A DNA stretch of 29,506 nucleotides. It comes from Actinomycetota bacterium. Lineage in GTDB: Bacteria > Actinomycetota > Acidimicrobiia > Acidimicrobiales > Ilumatobacteraceae. The first letter of the stretch is position 1, and each line of letters starts with the position of its first letter. Positions 9,023 through 17,115 of the stretch are shown here, one piece after another. A program made the position numbers and the translations under genes. The stretch covers positions 1 through 29,506 of the forward strand of contig SYEA01000088.1 in the NCBI GenBank assembly GCA_005800965.1, given 5' to 3'. Below the pieces are notes generated by a model. It was not told the origin of the DNA. It did not search any database and saw nothing but the letters and a program-made list of their open reading frames with translations.

Positions 9023-10011
9023 GTGGCCGACGGCGCAAGTGATTCAACAGCCGACCAAAAACTCACTTCAGGATCAAAAGCCAAGATCGCCAGCGACGAC
9101 GTGTTGACACCATTGGCGAAATAGCGGTCAATCTTCGCGCGGCATTCGGCGGGCGAGCCATGCACCACCAAGTCGTCGACCACCGAATCCGGGATTGCAG
9201 CCAATGCCGCCTTGCGATCGCCGGCTTTCCACGCGTCCCACATCCCGGCAAGTGCCTCGCCACGGCCCAGCCAACGATGAAACTCGGCGTACACCGGCAC
9301 GTTGAGATACGCCGCGATGGCAAACCGCGCACCAGCCCGAACTACATCGGCATTTTCACTCGGACACACAAATATGCGCGCAACGATCTCTTTGGTTGCA
9401 GGGTCGGCGCCTGCGGTGCGCGCTGCGTCGTGCACCACCTTGGTTACCGTGCGCACATCGTCTGGCGACAACCAGTTGATGATGGCACCATCGGCTTCGC
9501 GACCCGCGAGCCGCAGCATTCCTTCGCGAAGTGCCGCAACCAGAATCGGTGGCTGCACTTCGGGTCGCACACCAAGACGAAAACCATCGACCTTGAAGGT
9601 GTCGTATTGCTTGGTGACTTTTTCACCCGTGAGTGAATCGCGCAAGAAGCGCACTACATCCCGCACTTTTTTGTAGGGCTCTACGAACGGCACGCCATTC
9701 CAGCGCTCAACAATCACGTTGCTCGACGAGCCGACACCGATCGCAAAGCGACCAGGTGCAGCATCAGCCAACGAAGCCACACTCTGGGCAAACAGCGCCG
9801 GGCTGCGCGTGTAGGCCGGCACGATTGCCGTGCCGAGTCGCAACCGTGGCTCCCACGCCGCCGCCATCGCCAGCGGAGTAAAGGCGTCGGCACCATCTGC
9901 CTCAGCAGACCAAATGTCGCTATAGCCGAGATCCGACAACTGTCGTAACTGTTTTTCGTGGGTGTGTAAATGACCGGGTAGTGGCACGGTCATGCCGTTG
10001 CGACGTTGCAC
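9019..10011 (-). CDS. Luciferase-like (LLM class), probably F420-dependent oxidoreductase
   Basis: A 330-aa TIM-barrel protein of the bacterial luciferase-like family; actinobacterial members of this length usually reduce or oxidise substrates with coenzyme F420. Typical segments are the N-terminal LSDLGYSDIWSAEADGADAF, LGTAIVPAYTRSP, the GRFAIGVGSSS turn near residues 87-97 that generally contacts the cofactor phosphate, and PPILVAALREGMLRLAGREADG in the second half. GTG at 10011 is preferred: GGAAG lies 9 nt upstream, and an ATG at 9993 would leave it too far away. It starts 3 nt after the thioesterase stop and its own stop overlaps the ABC subunit GTG (GTGA). Cofactor choice (F420 or FMN) and substrate are inferred from family only. 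Confidence 0.85.
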   Translation of the reverse strand: MQRRNGMTVPLPGHLHTHEKQLRQLSDLGYSDIWSAEADGADAFTPLAMAAAWEPRLRLGTAIVPAYTRSPALFAQSVASLADAAPGRFAIGVGSSSNVIVERWNGVPFVEPYKKVRDVVRFLRDSLTGEKVTKQYDTFKVDGFRLGVRPEVQPPILVAALREGMLRLAGREADGAIINWLSPDDVRTVTKVVHDAARTAGADPATKEIVARIFVCPSENADVVRAGARFAIAAYLNVPVYAEFHRWLGRGEALAGMWDAWKAGDRKAALAAIPDSVVDDLVVHGSPAECRAKIDRYFANGVNTSSLAILAFDPEVSFWSAVESLAPSAT

Positions 10012-10014
10012 GGG

Positions 10015-10812
10015 TCAATTCTTCCACTTTCGAGCGATGCAACTCTGACTGGCGGTAGCCAGCAATGTGCCGTCTTCGGCGAACATCTGGATGGTGCCAT
10101 GGGCAAAACCGCGCTGCACCGACTCGATCTGGATATCGAGCATCACCCAGTCGGTGGGCACCAAATGGGCAAACCGAATGGTGTTGTCGAGGCTGTTGCC
10201 ACCCGCGCGCAGACCCAACGCTTGGCCGGCGGCCATCGGCACAAAGTCGCCGAGAATTCCGAGGGCAGCGGCATCGATCCCGTCGACGAGCGACTTGATG
10301 CGCACCCACATGATGGTCTGGCCATCCCCTGGCGTGCCATCGAGTTCATCAAGATCTCGGCCCTTGGCGATACGCATATCAAGTGCTTCCATGATTGAGT
10401 TCGCATGAGCCGCACGCAAGGTGCGCGGTCGAGACTCGCTTGGTGAAACAACCGCGGGCATCGTGACGAATTGACCCGACGCAGCAAAATCGCGATCACC
10501 GAGGGCAGCGTTGACCGTGAGCACTTCGCGATCGTCCACTCGACACACCGCTCGCGCCTGCGTGACACTGCTACCCGATACGGCCACAGTCACATCAATC
10601 TGCACGTGCTCATCACGTTTGGCATACGACAAATACTGTGCCGTAGCCCACGTGCAGCGTCGTTGCGATACCGTCTCGAGAGCAGCGATTCCGGCGCCAA
10701 GACCAGCCCCACCAAACAAAAAGCCGCCACTGGTGGTGAGTTGCGGTATGACGGAAAGCGAAAATGTGGTCTCTGACTGCTGCACAAGCCCAAGAAATGC
10801 GCGGGCGTCCAT
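10015..10812 (-). CDS. TesB-like double-hotdog acyl-CoA thioesterase family protein
   Basis: A 265-aa protein with two hotdog-like halves, resembling acyl-CoA thioesterase II (TesB/4HBT_3). The C-terminal half is clearest: NSLDNTIRF around D209, RGFAHGTIQMFAEDG, and ATASQS with Q256, matching the positions of the TesB Asp and Gln. The Thr of the TesB triad is not obvious (ESV where TesB has ES followed by Thr/Ser), so catalysis may differ. Start ATG 10812 is chosen because TAGCCT lies 7 nt upstream, fitting a leaderless message; the adjoining TTG at 10815 is an alternative. It is the first gene of an operon with an F420-type oxidoreductase and an ABC exporter pair, which suggests handling and export of an acylated compound. 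That pathway link is inference. Confidence 0.8.
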   Translation of the reverse strand: MDARAFLGLVQQSETTFSLSVIPQLTTSGGFLFGGAGLGAGIAALETVSQRRCTWATAQYLSYAKRDEHVQIDVTVAVSGSSVTQARAVCRVDDREVLTVNAALGDRDFAASGQFVTMPAVVSPSESRPRTLRAAHANSIMEALDMRIAKGRDLDELDGTPGDGQTIMWVRIKSLVDGIDAAALGILGDFVPMAAGQALGLRAGGNSLDNTIRFAHLVPTDWVMLDIQIESVQRGFAHGTIQMFAEDGTLLATASQSCIARKWKN

Positions 10813-10819
10813 CAATGAC

Positions 10820-10825
10820 AGGCTA
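10820..10825 (-). promoter_or_regulatory. Candidate -10 box, thioesterase operon (leaderless)
   Basis: TAGCCT on the minus strand ends 7 nt before ATG 10812, consistent with leaderless transcription of the thioesterase operon. No Shine-Dalgarno sequence is visible. Confidence 0.4.
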
Positions 10826-10827
10826 AC

Positions 10828-10839
10828 GACGCAAGCGTC
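10828..10839. promoter_or_regulatory. Inverted repeat between divergent -10 boxes
   Basis: GACGC and GCGTC flank a 2-nt centre. The repeat lies between the two divergent -10 candidates of the thioesterase operon (10820-10825) and the amidase (10841-10846). It could be a shared operator, but 5-bp arms are short enough to be chance. Confidence 0.25.
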
Positions 10840-10840
10840 A

Positions 10841-10846
10841 TACGAT
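10841..10846 (+). promoter_or_regulatory. Candidate -10 box for leaderless amidase mRNA
   Basis: TACGAT is followed by 6 nt and then the GTG start at 10853, so the transcript would begin at the start codon. No Shine-Dalgarno sequence is present. Confidence 0.45.
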
Positions 10847-10852
10847 TAGGGC

Positions 10853-12235
10853 GTGGGCGATACTCCCTGGCTGGGCGACACGGTTTCACTCGTCGAAGCA
10901 TTTCGTCGTGGTGAACGCTCCCCCGTCGAAGAGCTCCAAGCGACATACGACGCAATTGATGCCAGCAACCTCAACGCGTTTTGCTTTCTTGATCGCGAAC
11001 GTGCGTTGGATGCCGCACGCACCGCCGATGTGTCACTGCCCTTCGGCGGCGTACCGATTGGTGTAAAAGAATTGGAACGCAACCTCGGCTGGCCCGACAC
11101 TGACGCCAGTTTGATATTCAAAGATCGCATCGCAGACTCGACCGACACCATGCTGTTGCGCGCACGCGCTGCTGGTGGTGTGTTCGTTGGTCAAACCACT
11201 TCGAGTGAGTTCGGCGGTGTGAATCTCACTCGCACGTTGTTGCACGGTGCCACTCACAACCCATGGCAGCACGGCCGCACCCCAGGTGGTTCGTCGGGGG
11301 GAAGCGCTGCTGCCGTGGCCGGCGGTTTGGTTTCCATCGCGACTGGTGGTGACGGCGGCGGCTCGATTCGCATTCCCGCTGGCTTCACTGGGCTAGTTGG
11401 CTTGAAGGCAACATATGGTCGGATTCCGCGCGGGCCTGGCGCCTCGAACGGCAACCTCACCACCACCACGGGATGCTTGACGCGCAGCGTGCGCGACACA
11501 GCCCGCTGGTTTGATGTGTGCAACGGCCACGAAGACCACGACCCGCTCAGCCTGCCGCGCGTCGACGGCTGGGAAGCGGGTCTGGGCAGCGTGCCGACGC
11601 GTGGGTTGCGGGCAATCATCGTGCCGAACTGGGGCTCGGCGGTGGTGTCACCTGCCATGTGGGCTGTGCTCGAAGAAGCCGGTGAACATCTCATCCGCAT
11701 CACTGGCATGCATCGTGTTGACGGTGTCAATACCGCGCTGCCGCGATTGGGTGCCGCCTGGTCGATTACTGGAATGGCAGCACTCGCGTTTGAGTTGCGC
11801 GATCATTGGCCCGCTTGCGCCGACATGCTCACCCCAGAAATGCGTTACGGTCTGCAGCACACACAAGATTTGTACGGCACTGAAGCACGCGGCAAGTTCG
11901 AAACTCGTCGCATTGAACTCAACCGCCGCATGGCCGACATTCTTGGCGAAGTCGACGTCATCATCACCGCCAGCAACCCCGATGTTGCTTTCAACGCGCA
12001 AGGCCCGTTGCCCGACACGTTCGGCGGTGTGGTGGCTGGTGCAGGCAACAACGGTGTGCTCACTTTTCCGGCCAACATCTACGGCAACCCCGGCATCTCG
12101 ATTCCGGCTGGCAGCGTGGACGGTTTGCCGGTTGGCTTGCAGGTGATGTCGCGCCACTTCGCCGAACCACTGCTTCTCGAGTTGGCTCTCGCTTACGAAC
12201 GGTCACGCCCGTGGCCGCTCGTCGCCCCGCGTTGA
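10853..12235 (+). CDS. Amidase signature family hydrolase
   Basis: A 460-aa cytosolic amidase of the Ser-cisSer-Lys type, which hydrolyses carboxamides. The triad can be placed: K72 in GVPIGVKE, cis-Ser S147 in GGSSGGS (145-151), and nucleophile S171 in GGDGGGSIRIP. The spacing of 24 residues between the two serines matches malonamidase E2 and FAAH. Length is normal for stand-alone members. It is not GatA: no gatB or gatC lies nearby, and the C-terminal half is not recognisably GatA-like. Start is GTG 10853, supported by the TACGAT box 6 nt upstream. It is divergent from the thioesterase operon and convergent with the unknown membrane protein (6-bp gap). The physiological amide is unknown. 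Confidence 0.92.
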   Translation: MGDTPWLGDTVSLVEAFRRGERSPVEELQATYDAIDASNLNAFCFLDRERALDAARTADVSLPFGGVPIGVKELERNLGWPDTDASLIFKDRIADSTDTMLLRARAAGGVFVGQTTSSEFGGVNLTRTLLHGATHNPWQHGRTPGGSSGGSAAAVAGGLVSIATGGDGGGSIRIPAGFTGLVGLKATYGRIPRGPGASNGNLTTTTGCLTRSVRDTARWFDVCNGHEDHDPLSLPRVDGWEAGLGSVPTRGLRAIIVPNWGSAVVSPAMWAVLEEAGEHLIRITGMHRVDGVNTALPRLGAAWSITGMAALAFELRDHWPACADMLTPEMRYGLQHTQDLYGTEARGKFETRRIELNRRMADILGEVDVIITASNPDVAFNAQGPLPDTFGGVVAGAGNNGVLTFPANIYGNPGISIPAGSVDGLPVGLQVMSRHFAEPLLLELALAYERSRPWPLVAPR

Positions 12236-12241
12236 CTTGCT

Positions 12242-12970
12242 CTAGACAGCGAGCAACGCTCGCGCAATCAAATCGGTGCCAAAGCCCATCAGAATGGCCA
12301 GATAACTCAACCCTGTTGCCGCCATGACTGCCGAGTAACTGCGTTCGCGCAATGCCGCGCGCGTAAACCACGCCAACACCCCTGTGAGCAGCGCGCAAGC
12401 CAACCAAAACCATCCGAGCACACCATCCCAGCCATCGTCAATCGTGCCGTTCAACACACTCACCATGCCCGTAGGGATGAGCAGCACCACCATCTCGAGC
12501 AACCAGATGACCAGCAACACATTGGTGAGCTGATTCAACAACTTACGTGGCATGCCGGGTTGCACTAGGTACCAGTGGCCAAGCAGCATCGCGTCACTAA
12601 TGGCGCCAAGAAAAACCGCACCCACAATCAATCGCACGAACCACAACGCATCGGATTGATTGTCAACCGACAAAGCAGCGACACTTACACCGACAAACCC
12701 GGCAGCCGTGGCCAGACGATCTAGCAGAGTGTTGCGGCGCGCAAAGCCAACAATTGCTAACGCAGCAAGCACGAGCGCCGCCACTTCGCGGATGACGATT
12801 CGATCCAAGGCAAAACCCAGTGCAGCACCACCCAAAGCGATGGTGGCGTACACGCCACGCAGCAACTTGGCGTAACCAACCGAAATTTCACCCGAGCGAA
12901 AGGTGAACCACAGGAACAACATCCCACCGCTCGCCCACTGCAACATCACTGTTGCAGCGTCGAGTTTCAC
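12242..12970 (-). CDS. Unknown multi-pass membrane protein
   Basis: I do not recognise this 242-aa family. The protein is strongly hydrophobic with about seven or eight predicted membrane helices (near residues 8-24, 40-55, 60-77, 86-101, 110-136, 148-172, 184-203 and 217-240). A conspicuous polar stretch, MLLGHWYLVQPGMPRKLLNQ (128-147), contains a histidine and an aromatic cluster within or beside a helix; such residues could bind a cofactor or ligand, but this is speculation. Start is GTG 12970, overlapping the M24 peptidase stop as GTGA, so it is translationally coupled to the lipoylation operon as its last gene. No signal peptide or lipobox is visible. The coding call rests on coupling, length and the clear membrane pattern. 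Confidence 0.85.
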   Translation of the reverse strand: MKLDAATVMLQWASGGMLFLWFTFRSGEISVGYAKLLRGVYATIALGGAALGFALDRIVIREVAALVLAALAIVGFARRNTLLDRLATAAGFVGVSVAALSVDNQSDALWFVRLIVGAVFLGAISDAMLLGHWYLVQPGMPRKLLNQLTNVLLVIWLLEMVVLLIPTGMVSVLNGTIDDGWDGVLGWFWLACALLTGVLAWFTRAALRERSYSAVMAATGLSYLAILMGFGTDLIARALLAV

Positions 12971-14085
12971 AAAACAACCAACTCACGCGGGGTGGCGTTC
13001 ATCCGCAACGGGCCATTGGCGGTAGCCACCACGATGTCTTCTAGTCGCATGCCCCATTTGCCCGCCACGTATATGCCGGGTTCGACGCTGAATGCATGCC
13101 CTAGTGCAATCGGCAGATGATTACCGCTCACCATGTAGGGCTCTTCATGAGCCTCCATACCGATGCCATGACCTGTGCGATGAATAAAAAACTCACCCCA
13201 TCCCGCCTCGGTGAGCACTTGGCGCGACGCGGTATCCACCGATTCGCAGGTGGCACCCACTTGACCAGCCATTACGCCCGCTTCTTGGGCTCGTTGCAGG
13301 TCGCTCCACGCACGTGCGATATCTGACGGCGGTTCGCCAATGTGCACGCACCGCGTGATGTCGCTGCAATAGCCATTCATCGTGCCGCCAAAATCACACA
13401 GCACGATGTCACCGTGGCGAATCATCCGCGCACCTGCATGGTGGTGCGGGCTTGCTGCGTTCTCACCAGACGCAACGATGGCAAAGTTGACCACATCGTG
13501 TCCTTCGGCAATAAGTCGCGCCGAAATATCGGCCGATACCTGCGCTTCGGTTCGCCCGACGAGTGGTATCGCCCCACTTTGCAATTGGGCTGCAACTCGA
13601 TCAGCTGCTGCACCAGCCGCCACGAGTGCTTCGATCTCGGCAGCGTCTTTTTGAATTCGCAGCGGGCCAACCACGTCGACTGATCGCACGAACTGTCGAC
13701 CCCCAAGATGCTTGAGTAACTCGACCAAGAATCGGGCCCACATCTGGTCGCCGATAGCCACATTTCGTGCTGTGCCAATCAAGCCCGCCGTAATGGCAAT
13801 CGGGTCGTCGGTTTCGTTCCATGCCACCAGGTCAAACACCGTTGCATGATGCTCGACACGCGGTGCTTCGAGACGTGGCACCACGAGCGTGGCGCGCTCG
13901 TGCGTAACAACCAACGCCGTCAAACGCTCGAGCGGCATGGCGTGATAGCCAACAAGAAACGGCAGATCAAAGCCCACCGACACCACCAGTGCATCAACGC
14001 TCCGGCTGCGCATCTCGGCACGCACTCGTGCCAAGCGCTCGGCATATATCGCGGGGCCCGCAGTTGTGGTGTTGCGATGACTCAT
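12967..14085 (-). CDS. M24 family metallopeptidase (Xaa-Pro aminopeptidase-like)
   Basis: A 372-aa cytosolic creatinase-fold peptidase, with an N-terminal creatinase-like domain (about 1-135) and a pita-bread catalytic domain (about 145-372). All five expected metal ligands are present: D231 and D242 in LCDFGGTMNGYCSDITR, H306 in HRTGHGIGMEAHEEP, E335 in FSVEPGIY and E349 in MRLEDIV. It probably removes an N-terminal residue preceding proline, the usual activity of PepQ/PepP relatives; creatinase or DMSP lyase-like roles are less likely. ATG 14085 overlaps the LipB-LipA stop as ATGA and its own stop overlaps the membrane protein GTG as GTGA, so it sits in the middle of a coupled operon. No functional link with lipoylation is obvious. 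Confidence 0.9.
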   Translation of the reverse strand: MSHRNTTTAGPAIYAERLARVRAEMRSRSVDALVVSVGFDLPFLVGYHAMPLERLTALVVTHERATLVVPRLEAPRVEHHATVFDLVAWNETDDPIAITAGLIGTARNVAIGDQMWARFLVELLKHLGGRQFVRSVDVVGPLRIQKDAAEIEALVAAGAAADRVAAQLQSGAIPLVGRTEAQVSADISARLIAEGHDVVNFAIVASGENAASPHHHAGARMIRHGDIVLCDFGGTMNGYCSDITRCVHIGEPPSDIARAWSDLQRAQEAGVMAGQVGATCESVDTASRQVLTEAGWGEFFIHRTGHGIGMEAHEEPYMVSGNHLPIALGHAFSVEPGIYVAGKWGMRLEDIVVATANGPLRMNATPRELVVL

Positions 14086-15695
14086 CGGCGCACCAGCACG
14101 GGCATCGCAACCGAAACAGCAACGGGTGCCGCCACAGCGACAACGCCAGCATCAGCGGCTGCTTGCTTGGCGTGATAACTCGAACGTGTCAGCGGGCTCG
14201 ATTCCACATGGGTGATACCCAACGATTCTCCGTAGGCCTTGTAGTGCGCAAACTCGTCTGGGCTAGCCCAGCGCACCACCGGCAAATGGTCGTTGGTCGG
14301 TCGCAAATACTGACCGATGGTGACGATGCTCACGCCCACGCAGGCTAAGTCGGCAAGCAACGACTCCACTTCGTGAGTCTGCTCACCCAACCCAAGCATG
14401 AACCCCGACTTCGTTACTAGCCCAGCGCGACGCGCACGAGCCAACACCGACAGGCTGCGCGCATAACCCGCCGACGGCCGCACGGTTCGCTGCAGTCGGG
14501 CCACTGTTTCAATGTTGTGGTTGAACACATCAGGGCGGGCGTCAAACAGCAACTGCAGCGACGCAGTATCACCTTTGGCGTCTGACACCAAGGTTTCGAT
14601 GGTGGTGCCCGGGTTGTGGTGGCGAATCTGGTTGATGCACTCCGCTACGTGGCTCAACCCACCATCGGGAAGATCATCGCGCGCCACCATGGTGAGCACT
14701 GCATGTTGCAGGCGCATTTGTGCCGCGGCCGAAGCAACACGCAGTGGCTCGTCGACATCGGGAAGATCCGGTTTGCGGGTGTCGACCAAACAGAACCCGC
14801 AGGCTCGCGTGCAGCGTTCGCCCAAGACCATGAACGTTGCGGTGCCATCGCGCCAACACTCTGACAAATTCGGGCAACCTGCTTCTTCGCAAACGGTTAC
14901 CAGATGTGCATCACGCAGAATCTTTTTGGTTGCCAACACTTCTGCACCATGCGACACGTGCGGACGTAGCCACTCGGGCTTGCGCTCATGAATCTGCAAC
15001 CCAACAAAATCTGGTTCGTACTCCCAAGCCACATCTGCTCGGTCGGTCGTGCCCCAGCGTTCGCTGGCCAACCGAGCCACCACATCGGCCACTTCGCGCA
15101 GTGTTGCTGTCGAGCCCTCTTCACGTAGCGATGTGACTGGCCATTCGCCAATGCCACACGGCACGATGTGCTCGCGCATGTAGCGCAGGTCGGGTTCAAC
15201 ATTCAGAGCAAAACCGTGCATTGTTCGTCGGGCAGTGGCCCCGCGCGCCACACGCACCCCGATGGCGCAAATTTTGCGGGCCCGTGGTGTGCCGGGTTCA
15301 ATCCAAACACCCGGGTAACCGGTTTGGCGACCAGCAACCACACCCAATTCGCCCAGCGAGTCGATCACTAACTGCTCGACGCTGCACACATACGCAGTGA
15401 TATCCGCGGGCGAGGCGTCACCATGCTTGCCTGGCAACGAGCGAATCGGATACACCACCAATTGTCCGGGCCCGTGGTAGGTGATGTCACCCCCGCGATT
15501 GACACGCACCAAATCGGCGCCGACTTCGGCGGGGTCGCACTTCAAATTTGTCACGAGATCAGCCGATGCCCCATAGGTAAACACGTGATGATGCTCGAGC
15601 ATCAACAAGTAATCGTCTGTTGAATGGGCGAACAATCCCTCTTGCAGCGCAAGGGCGTCTCGATAGTTGACCCGCCCGAGCCAACGTGCGCGCAT
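14082..15695 (-). CDS. Fused octanoyltransferase-lipoyl synthase (LipB-LipA)
   Basis: A single 537-aa open frame joins the two consecutive enzymes of de novo lipoylation. Residues 1 to about 215 are LipB, which moves octanoate from acyl carrier protein to the E2 lysine: RGGDITYHGPGQLVVYPI, K141 in the KICAIG motif and the acyl-accepting C180 in VPCGIG. Residues from about 235 are LipA, a radical-SAM enzyme that inserts sulfur at C6 and C8: auxiliary-cluster cysteines C269, C274 and C280 (CX4CX5C), radical cluster C295, C299 and C302 (CX3CX2C), and the C-terminal RSSYHA (504-509) with the cluster-ligating serine. About 20 residues link the domains. A Val/Ala-rich tail follows (512-537). It starts 1 nt after the E2 stop and ends in an ATGA overlap with the M24 gene. 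Both halves look active. Separate lipB and lipA genes are the norm. Confidence 0.96.
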   Translation of the reverse strand: MRARWLGRVNYRDALALQEGLFAHSTDDYLLMLEHHHVFTYGASADLVTNLKCDPAEVGADLVRVNRGGDITYHGPGQLVVYPIRSLPGKHGDASPADITAYVCSVEQLVIDSLGELGVVAGRQTGYPGVWIEPGTPRARKICAIGVRVARGATARRTMHGFALNVEPDLRYMREHIVPCGIGEWPVTSLREEGSTATLREVADVVARLASERWGTTDRADVAWEYEPDFVGLQIHERKPEWLRPHVSHGAEVLATKKILRDAHLVTVCEEAGCPNLSECWRDGTATFMVLGERCTRACGFCLVDTRKPDLPDVDEPLRVASAAAQMRLQHAVLTMVARDDLPDGGLSHVAECINQIRHHNPGTTIETLVSDAKGDTASLQLLFDARPDVFNHNIETVARLQRTVRPSAGYARSLSVLARARRAGLVTKSGFMLGLGEQTHEVESLLADLACVGVSIVTIGQYLRPTNDHLPVVRWASPDEFAHYKAYGESLGITHVESSPLTRSSYHAKQAAADAGVVAVAAPVAVSVAMPVLVRR

Positions 15696-15696
15696 G

Positions 15697-17115
15697 TTAG
15701 AGCTCCGCTAACCAATCCTGGGTTTCAAGATTGAGTTTGACTTTCGCCAAGAAATTTGCCGCGTATGCACCGTCAAAGGCGCGGTGATCCCAACTCATGG
15801 CCAAGTTGCCAACTGGATGAATGGCGATGCTCTCTGATCCATCTGGCAAACGCAACGCCACCGGCTTGCGGACGATGGCATCAGTGCTCATGATTGCCAC
15901 CTGTGGTTGGTTGATGATTGCCATGGTCAAGACCGAGCCGGCCGAACCATTGTTGGAAATCGTGAACGTGCCGCCGGAGATTTCGTCTGGCGACAACTTG
16001 CGATTGCGCGCTCGCGTTGCGAGATCATTGATTTCGCGGGCAATTGCTCGCAGTCGCTTGCCCTCGGCGCCACGCACCACCGGCACCAACAACCCCTGAT
16101 AGTCGAGGTCCACCGCCACACCAAGATCGATGTACTTGTGCACCACCAACGTGTCGCCGTCAATGCTCGCGTTCATATGTGGGTAGTCGGCGATGGCGTC
16201 GATGATCGCGCGGCTGATGAATGGCAAATACGTGAGCGAAAAACCTTCGGCAGATTTGAATGAGTCTTTAACGGCGTTACGGGCCACGTCAACGTTGGCG
16301 TAATCAACTTCGACCACGCTGAATGCGTGGGGTGCGGTGCTCTTGCTGGCCACCATGTGGCTGCCGGTCAATCGGCGAATTTTTGACAACGCAATGACTT
16401 CGTCACGGGCCCCAGCCACCACGCGTGCTGGTGCAGGGGCACGCGCTGCGACTGGTGCAGGAGTGGGTGCAGGTGTTGCGACTGGTGCTGGCGCTGGAGC
16501 AGGTGCTGCGACTGGAGCTGGAGCTGGAGCGGGTGCAGGCGCTGGTGCTGGTGCGTTGCGCGTCAATGCGTGCGCATCGATGTAGTCGAGCACGTCTTCG
16601 CGCGTGATGCGTCCACCCGGGCCCGTGCCCGCCAGAGCCTGCACATCGATCTGATGTTCATTGACCAAGCGACGCACCACTGGCGACAACAACAAGTTGC
16701 TTGCCGCGCTAGCCCGTGCTGCTGGCGCGACTGGTGCAGGTGCGGCGACAACAGGAGCAGGCGCCGCGACAACAGGAACTGGCGCTGGTACAGGAGCAGG
16801 AGCGGGCGCCGCAACAACAGGGGCCGGACCAGGCACAGGTGCAGGCGCCGCAACAACAGGGGCCGGAGCAGCAGCACCACTCGCAGCCCCCACAACAGCA
16901 ATCACTGTTCCAACGGGCACGGTGTCACCGGCGGGCACGCGAATTTCCGTCAGCGTTCCGGCAATCGGTGATGGCACTTCGGTGTCTACTTTGTCTGTTG
17001 ACACCTCAAACAGTGGTTCGTCGGCTTGTACAACATCACCCACATTTTTAAACCAGCGCGTGATGGTTCCTTCAGTAACGGTTTCGCCGAGTTGTGGAAG
17101 GGTGACGTCAGCCAT
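15697..17115 (-). CDS. Dihydrolipoamide acyltransferase (E2) of a 2-oxoacid dehydrogenase
   Basis: Core acyltransferase of a 2-oxoacid dehydrogenase complex, 472 aa. One N-terminal lipoyl domain (about 2-77) carries the attachment lysine K42 in STDKVDTEVP. A Pro/Ala/Val linker (about 78-136) leads to the peripheral-subunit-binding domain (142-181), a second Pro/Ala linker (about 188-235) and the catalytic domain (about 236-472). The active-site motif is DHRAFDG (443-449) with H444 and D448; the usual form is DHRxxDG, most often DHRVVDG or DHRVFDG. The ATG at 17115 has AGGAGC 9 nt upstream. It lies between lpd (18-bp gap) and lipB-lipA (1 bp). Actinobacterial E2 of this type is often labelled SucB or DlaT; with aceE at the right edge a pyruvate dehydrogenase role is favoured, but the substrate is not decided by sequence. 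Confidence 0.93.
   Translation of the reverse strand: MADVTLPQLGETVTEGTITRWFKNVGDVVQADEPLFEVSTDKVDTEVPSPIAGTLTEIRVPAGDTVPVGTVIAVVGAASGAAAPAPVVAAPAPVPGPAPVVAAPAPAPVPAPVPVVAAPAPVVAAPAPVAPAARASAASNLLLSPVVRRLVNEHQIDVQALAGTGPGGRITREDVLDYIDAHALTRNAPAPAPAPAPAPAPVAAPAPAPAPVATPAPTPAPVAARAPAPARVVAGARDEVIALSKIRRLTGSHMVASKSTAPHAFSVVEVDYANVDVARNAVKDSFKSAEGFSLTYLPFISRAIIDAIADYPHMNASIDGDTLVVHKYIDLGVAVDLDYQGLLVPVVRGAEGKRLRAIAREINDLATRARNRKLSPDEISGGTFTISNNGSAGSVLTMAIINQPQVAIMSTDAIVRKPVALRLPDGSESIAIHPVGNLAMSWDHRAFDGAYAANFLAKVKLNLETQDWLAEL
16411..16554 (-). repeat. Low-complexity Pro-Ala linker repeat, distal
   Basis: Imperfect tandem repeats of CCAGCT/CCAGCA/CCTGCA-like codon pairs encode E2 residues 188-235, alternating Ala-Pro with Val and Thr. 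This is the flexible linker between the subunit-binding and catalytic domains, not a non-coding satellite. Such tracts are prone to replication slippage. Confidence 0.8.
16708..16878 (-). repeat. Low-complexity Pro-Ala-Val linker repeat, proximal
   Basis: Imperfect tandem repeats encode E2 residues 80-136, based on a Val-Val-Ala-Ala-Pro-Ala-Pro unit repeated about four times. It forms the swinging arm between the lipoyl and subunit-binding domains. Confidence 0.8.

Noticed and set aside
16411..16878. Possible CRISPR or intergenic satellite
   Set aside because: The repeats are irregular, have no unique spacers, and are in frame with the E2 linkers.
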